Origin: Acidobacteriota bacterium
GTDB taxonomy: Bacteria; Acidobacteriota; Terriglobia; Terriglobales; Acidobacteriaceae
DNA: 6,216 nt
Direction of reading: 5' to 3'
Assembly (NCBI GenBank): GCA_021782675.1
Contig: JAJXUS010000132.1
Location: forward strand, 1-6,216
Shown: positions 1-6,071 of the stretch, in pieces
Layout of the letters: each line of letters begins with the position of its first letter
Numbering within the stretch: position 1 is the first letter of the stretch
The notes under the pieces: model-generated
What the model saw: the letters and a program-made list of their open reading frames with translations, nothing else
What the model was told of the DNA's origin: nothing
Database searches by the model: none
Made by a program: the position numbers and the translations under genes

Positions 1-239
1 AGAATCGGAAGGCCGGCACGGATGAGCGTCAGGAACTGCTGGTTGAAGATGAGGAAGGGTTCCAGCTTCACGCGCTTGGTTACCCCGCCGCGCGCTGCCA
101 GCCCCTTCGGCTTTACCCAATAGACAAACTGGCCTGCCTGCGTATAGCGCTGCCGCAGCTCTTCCGCGGAGTTTGCCACATGCGTGCTCTCCTGCACGTG
201 GCCCCGCTCGTCGGCGACTTTTACCAGATATTCCCCCAC
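1..239 (-). CDS. Type II secretion system F family protein (GspF/PilC-like), N-terminal part, cut by window edge
   Basis: Reading the minus strand from a GTG at 239-237 gives an open frame of 79 codons that leaves the window at base 1. The product begins (M)GEYLVKVADERGHVQE, continues with an SAEELRQRYTQAG segment, and reaches EPFLIFNQQFLTLIRAGLPIL. The last block matches the start of the first GspF domain, where a conserved F..FNQQ..TLI.AGLP pattern precedes the first helical bundle. In this family the protein is the inner-membrane platform on which pseudopilins or pilins are assembled by the GspE/PilB ATPase. The start is fixed by the TAA of the upstream gene, in the same frame 3 bp before the GTG; no other start fits. 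A G-rich stretch (GGGGGGCGAG) about 7 nt upstream may act as ribosome binding site. The 3-bp spacing implies co-transcription and probably translational coupling with the Asp-box gene. Most of the protein (normally about 400 residues) lies outside, so GspF and PilC cannot be told apart here. Confidence 0.9.
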   Translation of the reverse strand, partial: MGEYLVKVADERGHVQESTHVANSAEELRQRYTQAGQFVYWVKPKGLAARGGVTKRVKLEPFLIFNQQFLTLIRAGLPI

Positions 240-242
240 GGA

Positions 243-1337
243 TTACTCGCCCCCCGGCAGCGCAGCGCGCAACTCGCCCCAAGATAACAGCCGGCCTATC
301 TTTCCGTGCGCTCCCACGACAAACGGCAGGCTCACAGCGTTCCATCCCTCCGGGCTGAAGGGCTGCCAGGTTCGTCCTCCATCGTGCGAAATGTCGCTGC
401 CCGTCGTACCAGCAGCGATCCAGGCGTTCTCGCCGGGGTCCCATCCGACCGTCGAGCGATAGCCGCGGGGAGGTGCAACCGCCGTGCGCCACGGCGCTGC
501 CTTCGTCTTCGCCGCAGCGATGCCGGGGGCGCTCGCATGAGCATAGTCCCCGCCCACGGCCACACCGTTCTCCGCATCACGAAACGCCACGGCAAAGATA
601 CCTGCTGCCGGGTTCGCGGGGTCCAGAGCACCGACCCGCTGCCGCACGCAACCGGATTGGCCGACCAGCTCCATTGGAGCGATCGTCAGCCCATACATCC
701 ACCCGCCGCTGGTGCCGAACCACAGCCGCCGCATATCCGAATCGCCTCCGTCCGGGCCTGGACGATCAGACCGCAGTACGGCCAGAGACTCATTGCTGGC
801 GGCAAACGCGCCCTGTTTGGGATCGAGTGTGCGCAGACAGGGGTCCACCTGACGCGTCCAGCGCGTGCCGCCGTCATAGGTCACAAACAGGGTGAACATG
901 CCGTGGACGGGATCTCCCAGAATGGCGCCGAACCGTGTGCCGTCAAACTGCAGCGCGTCCCAGAAGCCATCGGCATCGGGATTGGAAAATACCAGCCGCC
1001 AGGTGCGGCAGCCGTCGTGCGTGGAGTAAAGCCGGGAGTCATTGCCGGGCCCGCTTGACATCACCATCGCATGATCGGCGTCCCAGGCCCACACGCTGCG
1101 AAAATCCAGCTTTTCCGCGCCGTCCGGCACACTGCAACCCAGCCAGTGGGCGCCGCCGTCGGTCGTGCGAAGCACTGTCCCGCCCGACCCGCTGGCCCAG
1201 GCCACGCTGTCGTTGACCGCGTGAATGCCGCGCAGGCTTGCCGCCACGCCGCTATGCTGCAGCCGCCACTGCGCCTGCGCTGTCAGCGGGAAAGCCGCCA
1301 GCAGGATTGCCAGAACGATATAAAACTTTGCGTTCAT
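243..1337 (-). CDS. Secreted Asp-box (Ycf48/BNR-like) repeat protein
   Basis: This 364-residue protein begins with a clear signal peptide: lysine at residue 4, a hydrophobic stretch through about residue 19, and a likely cut after AQA at residue 22, so it should be exported. Four Asp-box-like motifs (S/T-x-D-G-G-x-x-W type) are visible: RTTDGGAHW (57-65), STHDGCRTW (105-113), VTYDGGTRW (152-160) and ISHDGGRTW (316-324). The mature N-terminus (WRLQHSGVAASLRGIHAV) resembles Ycf48-like and 'photosystem II stability/assembly factor' family proteins. Asp boxes fold as hairpin turns in beta-propellers and do not themselves show enzyme activity, so sialidase or glycosidase function should not be assumed. 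Four cysteines (68, 109, 168, 230) could form disulfides in the periplasm or outside the cell. The ATG has no strong Shine-Dalgarno sequence, but the signal peptide begins directly at it. It lies 33 bp after lolA and 3 bp before the GspF-like gene, suggesting a role in envelope or secretion biology; its exact function is unknown. Confidence 0.85.
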   Translation of the reverse strand: MNAKFYIVLAILLAAFPLTAQAQWRLQHSGVAASLRGIHAVNDSVAWASGSGGTVLRTTDGGAHWLGCSVPDGAEKLDFRSVWAWDADHAMVMSSGPGNDSRLYSTHDGCRTWRLVFSNPDADGFWDALQFDGTRFGAILGDPVHGMFTLFVTYDGGTRWTRQVDPCLRTLDPKQGAFAASNESLAVLRSDRPGPDGGDSDMRRLWFGTSGGWMYGLTIAPMELVGQSGCVRQRVGALDPANPAAGIFAVAFRDAENGVAVGGDYAHASAPGIAAAKTKAAPWRTAVAPPRGYRSTVGWDPGENAWIAAGTTGSDISHDGGRTWQPFSPEGWNAVSLPFVVGAHGKIGRLLSWGELRAALPGGE

Positions 1338-1370
1338 GCGTTTTCTGATTCGAAGTGCCCGCGGGTGCGC

Positions 1371-2057
1371 CTACATGGGGGCCAGGCCGCGCACCACCAT
1401 CACGCCGGGTGGCGCCTGAAAGGTGAACGTGCCCGCAGGGAGCATCGGATTGTCGGCTTCCCCGCTCAGACGAAACTCCGTCTGCGATCCATCATTCTCT
1501 TTCCATGCGATGGTCTGAATCCTGCCCCCACCGTCCACCTTCAGGGTAACCCCCGTGACGCGATCCCCCAGCCCGCGCGGCACGCCCGTGATTGTGAATC
1601 CATCTCCGTCGGGCGCAACCGCCGGGTTCGCCAGCTCTTTTCTAAGTTGCGCATGGCCCAGCAAAAATCGCAACGGGGATCGCAGATCGTCAAGCTGTTT
1701 GGCCGGGTAGCGCTGCGCCTGCGCGTCGCCGGGTGTGTAGGAGTAGCCGAACTTGCCGTCGATCAAAAATATCTTCCCCGCCGGGTTCGCGTAGTCCCAC
1801 CGCATGCGGCCGGGCTTCTGCAGCAGGAGCGTTCCGCTCTCCTGGCGCCGCATTCCGGCGCCGGCATAGGACTCGGTGAACTGGACCCGCAGACTCCGCA
1901 GGTGATTGTAGTGGTCGTCCACCCGCTGCAACACCGCGTCCGCGGAGGTGGGATTCGCCGCCCGCACACCACCCGCGCCCAGCAACACCAGCAGCGCGCA
2001 GAAAGCCATAGCGCAGCCATGAAAGGCGGCCCGGTACTGCAGGCCTCTCCGTTCCAT
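1371..2057 (-). CDS. lolA: LolA family outer-membrane lipoprotein carrier protein
   Basis: The 228-residue product has the LolA layout. A signal peptide carries an arginine-containing n-region, a hydrophobic core at about residues 16-30 and a likely cut after VRA (33). The mature part starts with VLQRVDDHYNHLRSLRVQFTE, which resembles the first LolA helix. The core follows: SGTLLLQKPGRMRWDY (74-89), then KIFLIDGKFGYSYTP (95-109), where the family has a G-x-L..KPGRMRW.Y..P...DG....Y.P pattern. It ends in FTFQAPPGVMVV (211-222), the typical LolA C-terminal strand. LolA takes lipoproteins from the LolCDE transporter and shuttles them across the periplasm. The ATG at 2057 gives an unusually long n-region; a second ATG at codon 17 (2009) is possible, and neither has a well-spaced ribosome binding site (AAGGAAGAG lies about 20 nt upstream). 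The gene sits 65 bp after the pilin gene, an unusual partner, so this may be a specialised LolA-like paralogue and not the housekeeping carrier. Confidence 0.9.
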   Translation of the reverse strand: MERRGLQYRAAFHGCAMAFCALLVLLGAGGVRAANPTSADAVLQRVDDHYNHLRSLRVQFTESYAGAGMRRQESGTLLLQKPGRMRWDYANPAGKIFLIDGKFGYSYTPGDAQAQRYPAKQLDDLRSPLRFLLGHAQLRKELANPAVAPDGDGFTITGVPRGLGDRVTGVTLKVDGGGRIQTIAWKENDGSQTEFRLSGEADNPMLPAGTFTFQAPPGVMVVRGLAPM

Positions 2058-2122
2058 GACTGCTGGCTTGCTCAGAATCGTCTCTTCCTTCGATCGGGGT
2101 GTGTCGCAGCGAATCAGCGGCT

Positions 2123-2638
2123 TTATGAGATCGGCTGCGTGCAGTTGGTGCCGCCCGCCGGATCGGCTTTGATCTCGCCGGTCTGATCCATGCAGAAGCC
2201 GCGATGCCCGGTCTTGCCGACCGACTGCGGCACGGCCGTCACTTCATAGGAGGTGTACACGTCCTGGTTGTTGACGGTGACCTTCGTGCAGTTCACCACA
2301 TTAAACAGGTAGCCGCTTTTGTAGCCGCTGGCCAGGTCGGCCGGAATCAGTTGTGCGGCCTGCGCACTCGGCGGGCCGGCCTTGGGATCGCCGCCCAGAG
2401 CGGCCAGGCCGCAGGAGAACCCATTCGCCGGAAAATTCGTCTGATACTGAATTTCGGCGCTGTTGATCGTGCGCAGCTCTTCCAGCGCGGCCGTCTCATT
2501 GGCCTGGCTGCGCATATTCATATAGTTCGGAATGGCCACGGCCATCAGAATCAGAATGACCGACATAACGATCAGCAGCTCCATCAGTGTGAAGCCGCTT
2601 TCCAGCCGGGAACGGCGATTCGCCGCAGACCTGTTCAT
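2123..2638 (-). CDS. Type IV pilin / type II secretion pseudopilin (prepilin-type N-terminal methylation domain)
   Basis: From the ATG at 2638 the product is 171 residues. A short basic leader (MNRSAANRRSRLESG) is followed by the class III signal FTLMELLIVM, so prepilin peptidase should cut after Gly15 and methylate Phe16; the conserved Glu at mature position 5 is present (residue 20). The helix continues through SVILILMAVAIPNYMNMRSQA, with the AIPN turn common to GspG and PilA proteins, followed by AALEELRTINSAEIQYQTNFP, the usual alpha-1 continuation. The C-terminal globular part has four cysteines, two of them in a late FCMDQTGEI...TNC region that could form a disulfide-closed D-region loop. 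The same frame stays open to an ATG at 2740, but that would give a 49-residue leader, atypical for this class, so 2638 is preferred; GGGCGGAAAC lies about 8-17 nt upstream. It probably forms a filament or pseudopilus with the GspF-like platform downstream. Major pilin and pseudopilin roles cannot be separated here. Confidence 0.9.
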   Translation of the reverse strand: MNRSAANRRSRLESGFTLMELLIVMSVILILMAVAIPNYMNMRSQANETAALEELRTINSAEIQYQTNFPANGFSCGLAALGGDPKAGPPSAQAAQLIPADLASGYKSGYLFNVVNCTKVTVNNQDVYTSYEVTAVPQSVGKTGHRGFCMDQTGEIKADPAGGTNCTQPIS

Positions 2639-2693
2639 AAAGTTGTTTCCGCCCTGTTTTCCTGCCCGAAGGGACGCCACCGTTAACCGGGGG

Positions 2694-2737
2694 CTGACTG
2701 GCCGGTTGCCCGCGCCGGCCACATCCCTGACTGGCCG
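2694..2737. repeat. Exact 11-bp direct repeat with an embedded GC hairpin, upstream of the pilin gene
   Basis: CTGACTGGCCG occurs exactly at 2694-2704 and again at 2727-2737, 33 bp start to start, which is close to three helical turns. Between and overlapping them is a perfect 7-bp inverted repeat, TGGCCGG (2699-2705) and CCGGCCA (2715-2721), with a 9-nt loop. The element lies in the 112 bp between the peptidase stop codon and the pilin ATG. It could be a regulator site for the pilin gene, an RNA hairpin that ends or protects the peptidase message, or chance in GC-rich DNA. No T-run follows the stem on the minus strand, so it is not a classical Rho-independent terminator. Confidence 0.45.
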
Positions 2738-2750
2738 CACGATCAGCTTA

Positions 2751-4097
2751 TCAGCAGGCCAGATGATCGCGCGTAATCTTCAGCCCGTTCAAATTCCCCA
2801 GCAGCGCCAGTGCCACCGATTGCGGAACAAACAGCCGCCGGGCCATCGTCTGCACATCCTCGCTGGTCACGCGGCTCACCCGCTCCAGCACTTCGGGGAT
2901 GGCGTAGAACTGCTGAAAATACATCTCCTGCCGCGCCAGATTGGACATCAACGCGCCGGAGCTCTCAAGGCTCAGAAGAATGTTTCCCTTCAACTGATCC
3001 TTGGCGCGCTGCAGCTCTTCTTCCGGGACGGGCTGTTCCTTCAGACGCCGGAACTCCTCGACCGTTAGCCGGACCACCTGCTCCGCGTTCTGCGCCGAAG
3101 CTCCGGCGTAAACGCACAACGAGCCAGTATCGCGGAACGAGCTCAGCTCGCTAAAGATGGAGTAGGCCAGACCCCGATCCTCGCGAATGTTCTGGAACAG
3201 GCGCGAACTCATGCCGCCACCCAGAATCGTATTCAGCAGCGAAGCCGTGTACCGCTGCTCATCATTCACTGCCGGCGCCGGCACGCCCAGGCAAAGCTGC
3301 AACTGCTCCAGCGACTTTTTCTGCCGGGACACGATGCGCGCGTGCGCCTTGGGCTGCGGCGCCGCGAGCGCAGAACCGTCTTCCCCGCCGCCGGGCAGCC
3401 CGGATAACTTCTCCGTCACCATCGCCACAAAAGCATCGTGGTCCAGATTCCCCGCCGCCGACACGATCATATTGCGACCCTGGAACCGGCCGCCATAAAA
3501 GTCAAAGAGCGTGGACTGGTCAAAACTCCGCACCGTGTCGCGCGTTCCCAGGATCGGCTTGCCCAGCGGATGATCCTTCCAGAAACTCTGGGTGAAGATC
3601 TCGTGGACCAGCATGTCCGGGTTGTCCTCATCCATCTTGATTTCTTCAAGGATCACTTTGCATTCCCGGTCGATATCATCGGGAGCAAACACCGGATGCA
3701 TCACCATGTCCGTTAGAACATCGAGCGCCTTGGGAACATGCTCGTCCAGAACTTTTACGTTGAAGCAGACCGTCTCCTTGCTGGTAAATGCGTCCAGGTT
3801 GCCGCCGATTGCGTCCACCTCCCGCGCAATGCTCTTCGCGGACCGGGACTTGGTCCCTTTGAAAACCATATGCTCTATAAAGTGCGAAACGCCGTTGATC
3901 CTGGGCTGTTCATCGCGGGAGCCGGTGCGAATCCAGACGCCCATCGAGACGGAGCGGACATGCTCCATCCTCTCGGTCAGAATCACGAGTCCGTTGGGCA
4001 AAAGGGTGCGTCGAATATTGCGGCTCTGCGCGGGTTCTGCGGCGCTGCCATGCGTGCTGAACTGAGGTGTATTCTGCGAATTGGAAAGTTCGATCAT
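2751..4097 (-). CDS. M16 family zinc metallopeptidase (processing peptidase/insulinase-like, M16B type)
   Basis: The 448-residue product carries the inverted zinc motif HXXEH as HFIEH at 72-76 in the context GVSHFIEHMVFKGT. The third zinc ligand is supplied by the Glu pair at 151-152 in ECKVILEEIKMDEDNP, the expected distance downstream. The N-terminal domain begins near residue 30 (TLLPNGLVIL) and includes the conserved GGNLDAFTSKE segment. The C-terminal M16 domain includes LLNTILGGGMSSRLFQNIREDRGLAYSIFS (288-317), whose Arg...Tyr pair (R305 or R308, Y312) is typical of active members. The length fits the single-chain bacterial M16B group. No signal peptide is visible: the first 28 residues are polar, so cytoplasmic action on peptides or protein fragments is likely, though substrates are unknown. 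The ATG at 4097 is preceded directly by GAAGAGAG. It diverges from rlmN and is followed after 112 bp by the pilin gene, so it may head the operon or be a separate unit. Confidence 0.95.
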   Translation of the reverse strand: MIELSNSQNTPQFSTHGSAAEPAQSRNIRRTLLPNGLVILTERMEHVRSVSMGVWIRTGSRDEQPRINGVSHFIEHMVFKGTKSRSAKSIAREVDAIGGNLDAFTSKETVCFNVKVLDEHVPKALDVLTDMVMHPVFAPDDIDRECKVILEEIKMDEDNPDMLVHEIFTQSFWKDHPLGKPILGTRDTVRSFDQSTLFDFYGGRFQGRNMIVSAAGNLDHDAFVAMVTEKLSGLPGGGEDGSALAAPQPKAHARIVSRQKKSLEQLQLCLGVPAPAVNDEQRYTASLLNTILGGGMSSRLFQNIREDRGLAYSIFSELSSFRDTGSLCVYAGASAQNAEQVVRLTVEEFRRLKEQPVPEEELQRAKDQLKGNILLSLESSGALMSNLARQEMYFQQFYAIPEVLERVSRVTSEDVQTMARRLFVPQSVALALLGNLNGLKITRDHLAC

Positions 4098-4179
4098 CTC
4101 TCTTCAATTTTTTCATAGATAGGACGATGGCCCGGCGGAGGCTGCAAGGCGCTGGCAGGCAACCGGTTATCCAGAATTT
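4098..4179. promoter_or_regulatory. Divergent intergenic region between the M16 peptidase gene and rlmN
   Basis: These 82 bp separate two genes read outward, so promoters for both probably lie here or within the first codons of the neighbouring genes. I could not identify a -35/-10 pair on either strand that I trust. On the minus strand TTGCAG followed after 17 bp by TCCTAT is possible, but its -10 is poor. No obvious Shine-Dalgarno sequence precedes the rlmN ATG (context CCAGAATTT-ATG). Confidence 0.35.
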
Positions 4180-5322
4180 ATGGCAGGTTTTCCACAGATC
4201 GAAGAGATTGGCACCGGTTCCGGTGCAATTTCGAATAAAGTCCTCTATGGATTAATTCAAGAACAACTTGAGAAGATTACTTCAAGTATTGGATTAAAAA
4301 AATACCGCGCTCGCCAGCTTTGGCACGCCCTATACAAAGACAGGTTTTCCTCAGTCGACCAAATCACCACGCTCCCCGATTCGGTCCGCGCTCAACTGCA
4401 GGCCGCCGGGTGGGTCGTGGGCCTGCCGCAGATCGTCCAGACCTTCACCTCTATCGATGGCACCGAGCGCTACCTCATCGCGACCTCTGACGGCGCCACG
4501 GTGGAGACGGTATGGATGCCCAACGGCGACGGCGCCGAACCCGGCGACCCGACCCAGGAGTCGGCCAGTCCGCTCGACTATCGCCGCGCGACCATCTGCG
4601 TTTCGAGCCAGGTAGGCTGCGCCGTCAACTGTCAGTTCTGCCTGACGGCCAAACTCGGTATCCAGCGCAACCTTACGGCCGGGGAGATTGCCGGGCAGGT
4701 GGCCGCCGTTCTCAACCGGCAAAACGTGAAGGTCGGACGGGATCGCATCAACCTGGTCTTTATGGGCATGGGCGAGCCGTTCCTGAACTACGACAACTTC
4801 ATGGCGGCCGTGCGTCTGCTGGTGGAGGCCGTTGGAATTCCTGAGTCCCGCATGACCGTTTCCACCTCCGGCATTCTGCCCGGTATCGAACGGTTCGCGC
4901 AGGAAGCGATCCGCCCGAAGCTGGCGCTCAGCCTGAATGCCCCGAACGACGAGATTCGCGAGCGCATCATGCCCATCACGCGCAAGTGGAAGATCGCCGA
5001 TCTGTTCGCCGCCCTGCGAACGATCCCCATGGGACCGCGCCAGCGGTTTACCTTCGAGTATGTGCTGCTGGGCGGTGTGAACGACCAGCTCCACCACGCC
5101 GCCGAGCTGGCAGCGCTGGTGCGCGGCTCGCGCCTGCCCGTAACGGTGAACCTGATCGCGTGGAACCCAGGCCCGGAGATTCCGTACGTCATGCCGGCGC
5201 CGGAAGACGTTGCGGCCTTCCAGAAGCACCTGATTGCCAGCGGCATCCAGACCTACCTGCGCCGGCCGCGCGGCCGCGACATCTACGCCGCCTGCGGCCA
5301 GTTGAAACGCACCGTCGCCTGA
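4180..5322 (+). CDS. rlmN: Dual-specificity 23S rRNA (A2503-C2)/tRNA (A37-C2) methyltransferase RlmN, radical SAM
   Basis: The 380-residue product (E. coli RlmN has 384) holds the full RlmN signature. The radical-SAM cluster motif is CAVNCQFC (Cys147, Cys151, Cys154), preceded by RATICVSSQVGC with Cys140, the counterpart of E. coli Cys118. The mono-methylated cysteine equivalent to E. coli Cys355 is Cys372 in RGRDIYAACGQL. MGMGEP (195-200) is the SAM-binding GEP motif, and the AWNP segment (327-330) is typical of the family. The N-terminal accessory domain is present, with KKYRARQLWHALY (40-52). By family knowledge it methylates C2 of A2503 in 23S rRNA and of A37 in some tRNAs, which affects decoding accuracy and some ribosome-targeting antibiotics. 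Homology begins near residue 21, and no ATG, GTG or TTG occurs in frame between that point and 4180, so the start at 4180 is well fixed despite a weak ribosome binding site. A Gly/Asp/Pro-rich stretch near 116-132 looks like a variable linker. Its 5' end is unusually AT-rich and holds a hairpin. Confidence 0.97.
   Translation: MAGFPQIEEIGTGSGAISNKVLYGLIQEQLEKITSSIGLKKYRARQLWHALYKDRFSSVDQITTLPDSVRAQLQAAGWVVGLPQIVQTFTSIDGTERYLIATSDGATVETVWMPNGDGAEPGDPTQESASPLDYRRATICVSSQVGCAVNCQFCLTAKLGIQRNLTAGEIAGQVAAVLNRQNVKVGRDRINLVFMGMGEPFLNYDNFMAAVRLLVEAVGIPESRMTVSTSGILPGIERFAQEAIRPKLALSLNAPNDEIRERIMPITRKWKIADLFAALRTIPMGPRQRFTFEYVLLGGVNDQLHHAAELAALVRGSRLPVTVNLIAWNPGPEIPYVMPAPEDVAAFQKHLIASGIQTYLRRPRGRDIYAACGQLKRTVA
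4204..4232 (+). promoter_or_regulatory. Strong inverted repeat (predicted mRNA hairpin) inside the rlmN 5' coding region
   Basis: GCACCGG (4211-4217) and CCGGTGC (4220-4226) form a near-continuous palindrome. The stem extends outward as GAGATT (4204-4209) against AATTTC (4227-4232), with one bulged G at 4210 and one G-U wobble. As RNA this gives about 12 base pairs closed by a GUUC tetraloop. It starts 24 nt after the ATG and covers codons 9-18, outside the conserved domain. A role in limiting or tuning rlmN translation is an inference; no competing anti-structure or leader peptide was found. Confidence 0.4.
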
Positions 5323-5357
5323 GACATTACGTTCGGGCTGTTGGACAACCCACTGTT

Positions 5358-5404
5358 CACGGACCGTGCGATTCCCGGGAGGCGGGAATGGCGTCTCTCG
5401 AGAC
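5358..5404. terminator. Candidate bidirectional terminator region between the convergent rlmN and VOC genes
   Basis: Three inverted repeats follow one another in the 82-bp convergent gap: CACGG-A-CCGTG (5358-5368), ATTCCCG-GGAGG-CGGGAAT (5371-5389, a perfect 7-bp stem with a 5-nt loop) and GTCTC-TC-GAGAC (5393-5404), which touches the end of the VOC gene. Position between convergent genes favours transcription termination or 3'-end protection. Neither strand has the T-run expected of an intrinsic terminator, so Rho-dependent or purely structural roles remain open. The middle stem is the best candidate. Confidence 0.4.
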
Positions 5405-5827
5405 TCAGGGATTCACATTCGCTCCCCGAAAAAACCACTCAACTCCATATCGGTCAGTCATTCGCCCATAAATCCCGAAGGGCATCGCATGGAGTTCGAC
5501 CAAAAGAGCAGCATCGGCACCGTCGCGGAGCCTCTCAAAAACTGACGAAAGCTCTTCGTACCTGTCGGCTGTGACGTAAAGGGCAGCCATGTTGCCCTGA
5601 ACGGGCTTTCTCGTCGGATGAAGCCAGTCTGTAGCTGTCAGCTCAACGGCTCCATTGATGAGCCGGGCATTTGTAATTTTATTGTGGTGTTCCGGCGGAA
5701 ACTGCGCGGCCATAGGGGTTTCCGAGAGAGGGACCAACGTCAAATCCCCTCCAAAACAGGAGTGGTAGAAGCGCATCGCCTCTGCGCACTGACCATCAAA
5801 CAACAGGAATGGAGTTAGCTTGAGCAT
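5405..5827 (-). CDS. VOC family (PhnB-like/glyoxalase-bleomycin resistance superfamily) protein
   Basis: The 140-residue product matches the PhnB-like branch of the vicinal-oxygen-chelate superfamily. It opens with LTPFLLFDGQCAEAMRFYHSCFGGDL (4-29), the usual 'F.G.c.EAm.FY...fGg' pattern, and closes with GIYGRMTDRYGVEWFF (118-133), the typical 'G..D.yGv.W' end. Between them are ARLINGAVELTATD and an ALYVTADRYEELSSVFERL helix. These small proteins fold as paired beta-alpha-beta modules and often dimerise. PhnB-like members frequently lack an assigned reaction, and annotation as a demethylubiquinone methyltransferase is a legacy label. GTGAGGATGC-ATG places a GAGG ribosome binding site 4 nt before the start. 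The gene converges with rlmN and diverges from a MarR-GNAT regulator gene. No substrate can be named. Confidence 0.9.
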   Translation of the reverse strand: MLKLTPFLLFDGQCAEAMRFYHSCFGGDLTLVPLSETPMAAQFPPEHHNKITNARLINGAVELTATDWLHPTRKPVQGNMAALYVTADRYEELSSVFERLRDGADAALLVELHAMPFGIYGRMTDRYGVEWFFRGANVNP

Positions 5828-6071
5828 GCATCCTCACACGGAATCCGCCGCGGTGCGATTGTAGTTCGAGCTGAGTTCCGAAGAAAAGGCTGACTACTTT
5901 TTTTACGCTGGATGTGGTCAGCAAGCCGCCAGCAGGCGAGAACGGCGTTGCTCGGGGCTGGTCGGGTATGCGTAAAGTCGATCAGCGCACCGGCCTGCAA
6001 TCGCCAGCCACGCAGCGTCGTCGCATGCAATATCCTTGCCAAAAGCAATGATCTTTTCATAGCCTCATTCC
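5828..6071. promoter_or_regulatory. Divergent intergenic region between the VOC gene and the MarR-GNAT gene
   Basis: These 244 bp separate two genes read outward. They carry a plausible VOC promoter near 5858-5886 and, for the plus-strand regulator, a weaker TTGCCA (6036-6041) that pairs after 16 bp with CATAGC (6058-6063). The latter would start transcription only a few bases before the GTG at 6072, which would make that message nearly leaderless. GCATGCA occurs at 5824-5830 and 6023-6029. The 81-codon and 74-codon open frames that cross this stretch show no recognisable protein and are not called. Confidence 0.45.
5858..5886 (-). promoter_or_regulatory. Candidate sigma-70-type promoter of the VOC gene, with a short repeat between its elements
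   Basis: On the minus strand TACAAT (5863-5858) matches the -10 consensus at five of six bases and lies 30 nt before the VOC start codon. The -35 at 17 bp spacing is TTTCTT (5886-5881), a poor match, so an activator or weak basal activity is possible. Between the elements, on the plus strand, AGTTC is repeated exactly at 5863-5867 and 5874-5878 (11 bp apart), and TTCG/CGAA form an inverted pair at 5865-5868 and 5879-5882. Such sites could bind the divergently encoded regulator, but this is inference. Confidence 0.35.

Noticed and set aside
1071..2186. 371-codon plus-strand open frame
   Set aside because: It is antisense to lolA and the Asp-box gene; it is Arg/His/Gln-rich, as expected from the reverse of GC-rich coding DNA, and has no domain.
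2639..2740. Upstream ATG at 2740 giving a 205-residue pilin
   Set aside because: It would give a 49-residue leader before the prepilin cleavage site, atypical for this class. The ATG at 2638 gives a 15-residue basic leader.
4296..4302. Run of seven A in rlmN forming an in-frame A-AAA-AAA slippery heptamer
   Set aside because: No downstream stimulatory element was seen and the shifted frames give no recognisable product. The zero-frame protein is complete, so programmed frameshifting is unlikely.
4351..5229. 292-codon minus-strand open frame
   Set aside because: It lies wholly opposite rlmN, whose motifs prove the plus-strand frame; Arg/His/Gly-rich with no domain.
5815..6060. 81-codon minus-strand open frame overlapping the VOC start by 13 bp, with a GAGG three bases before its ATG
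   Set aside because: Its third-position GC is low compared with neighbouring genes, the sequence resembles no family, and it covers the VOC promoter. It is more likely chance reading of the divergent intergenic DNA.
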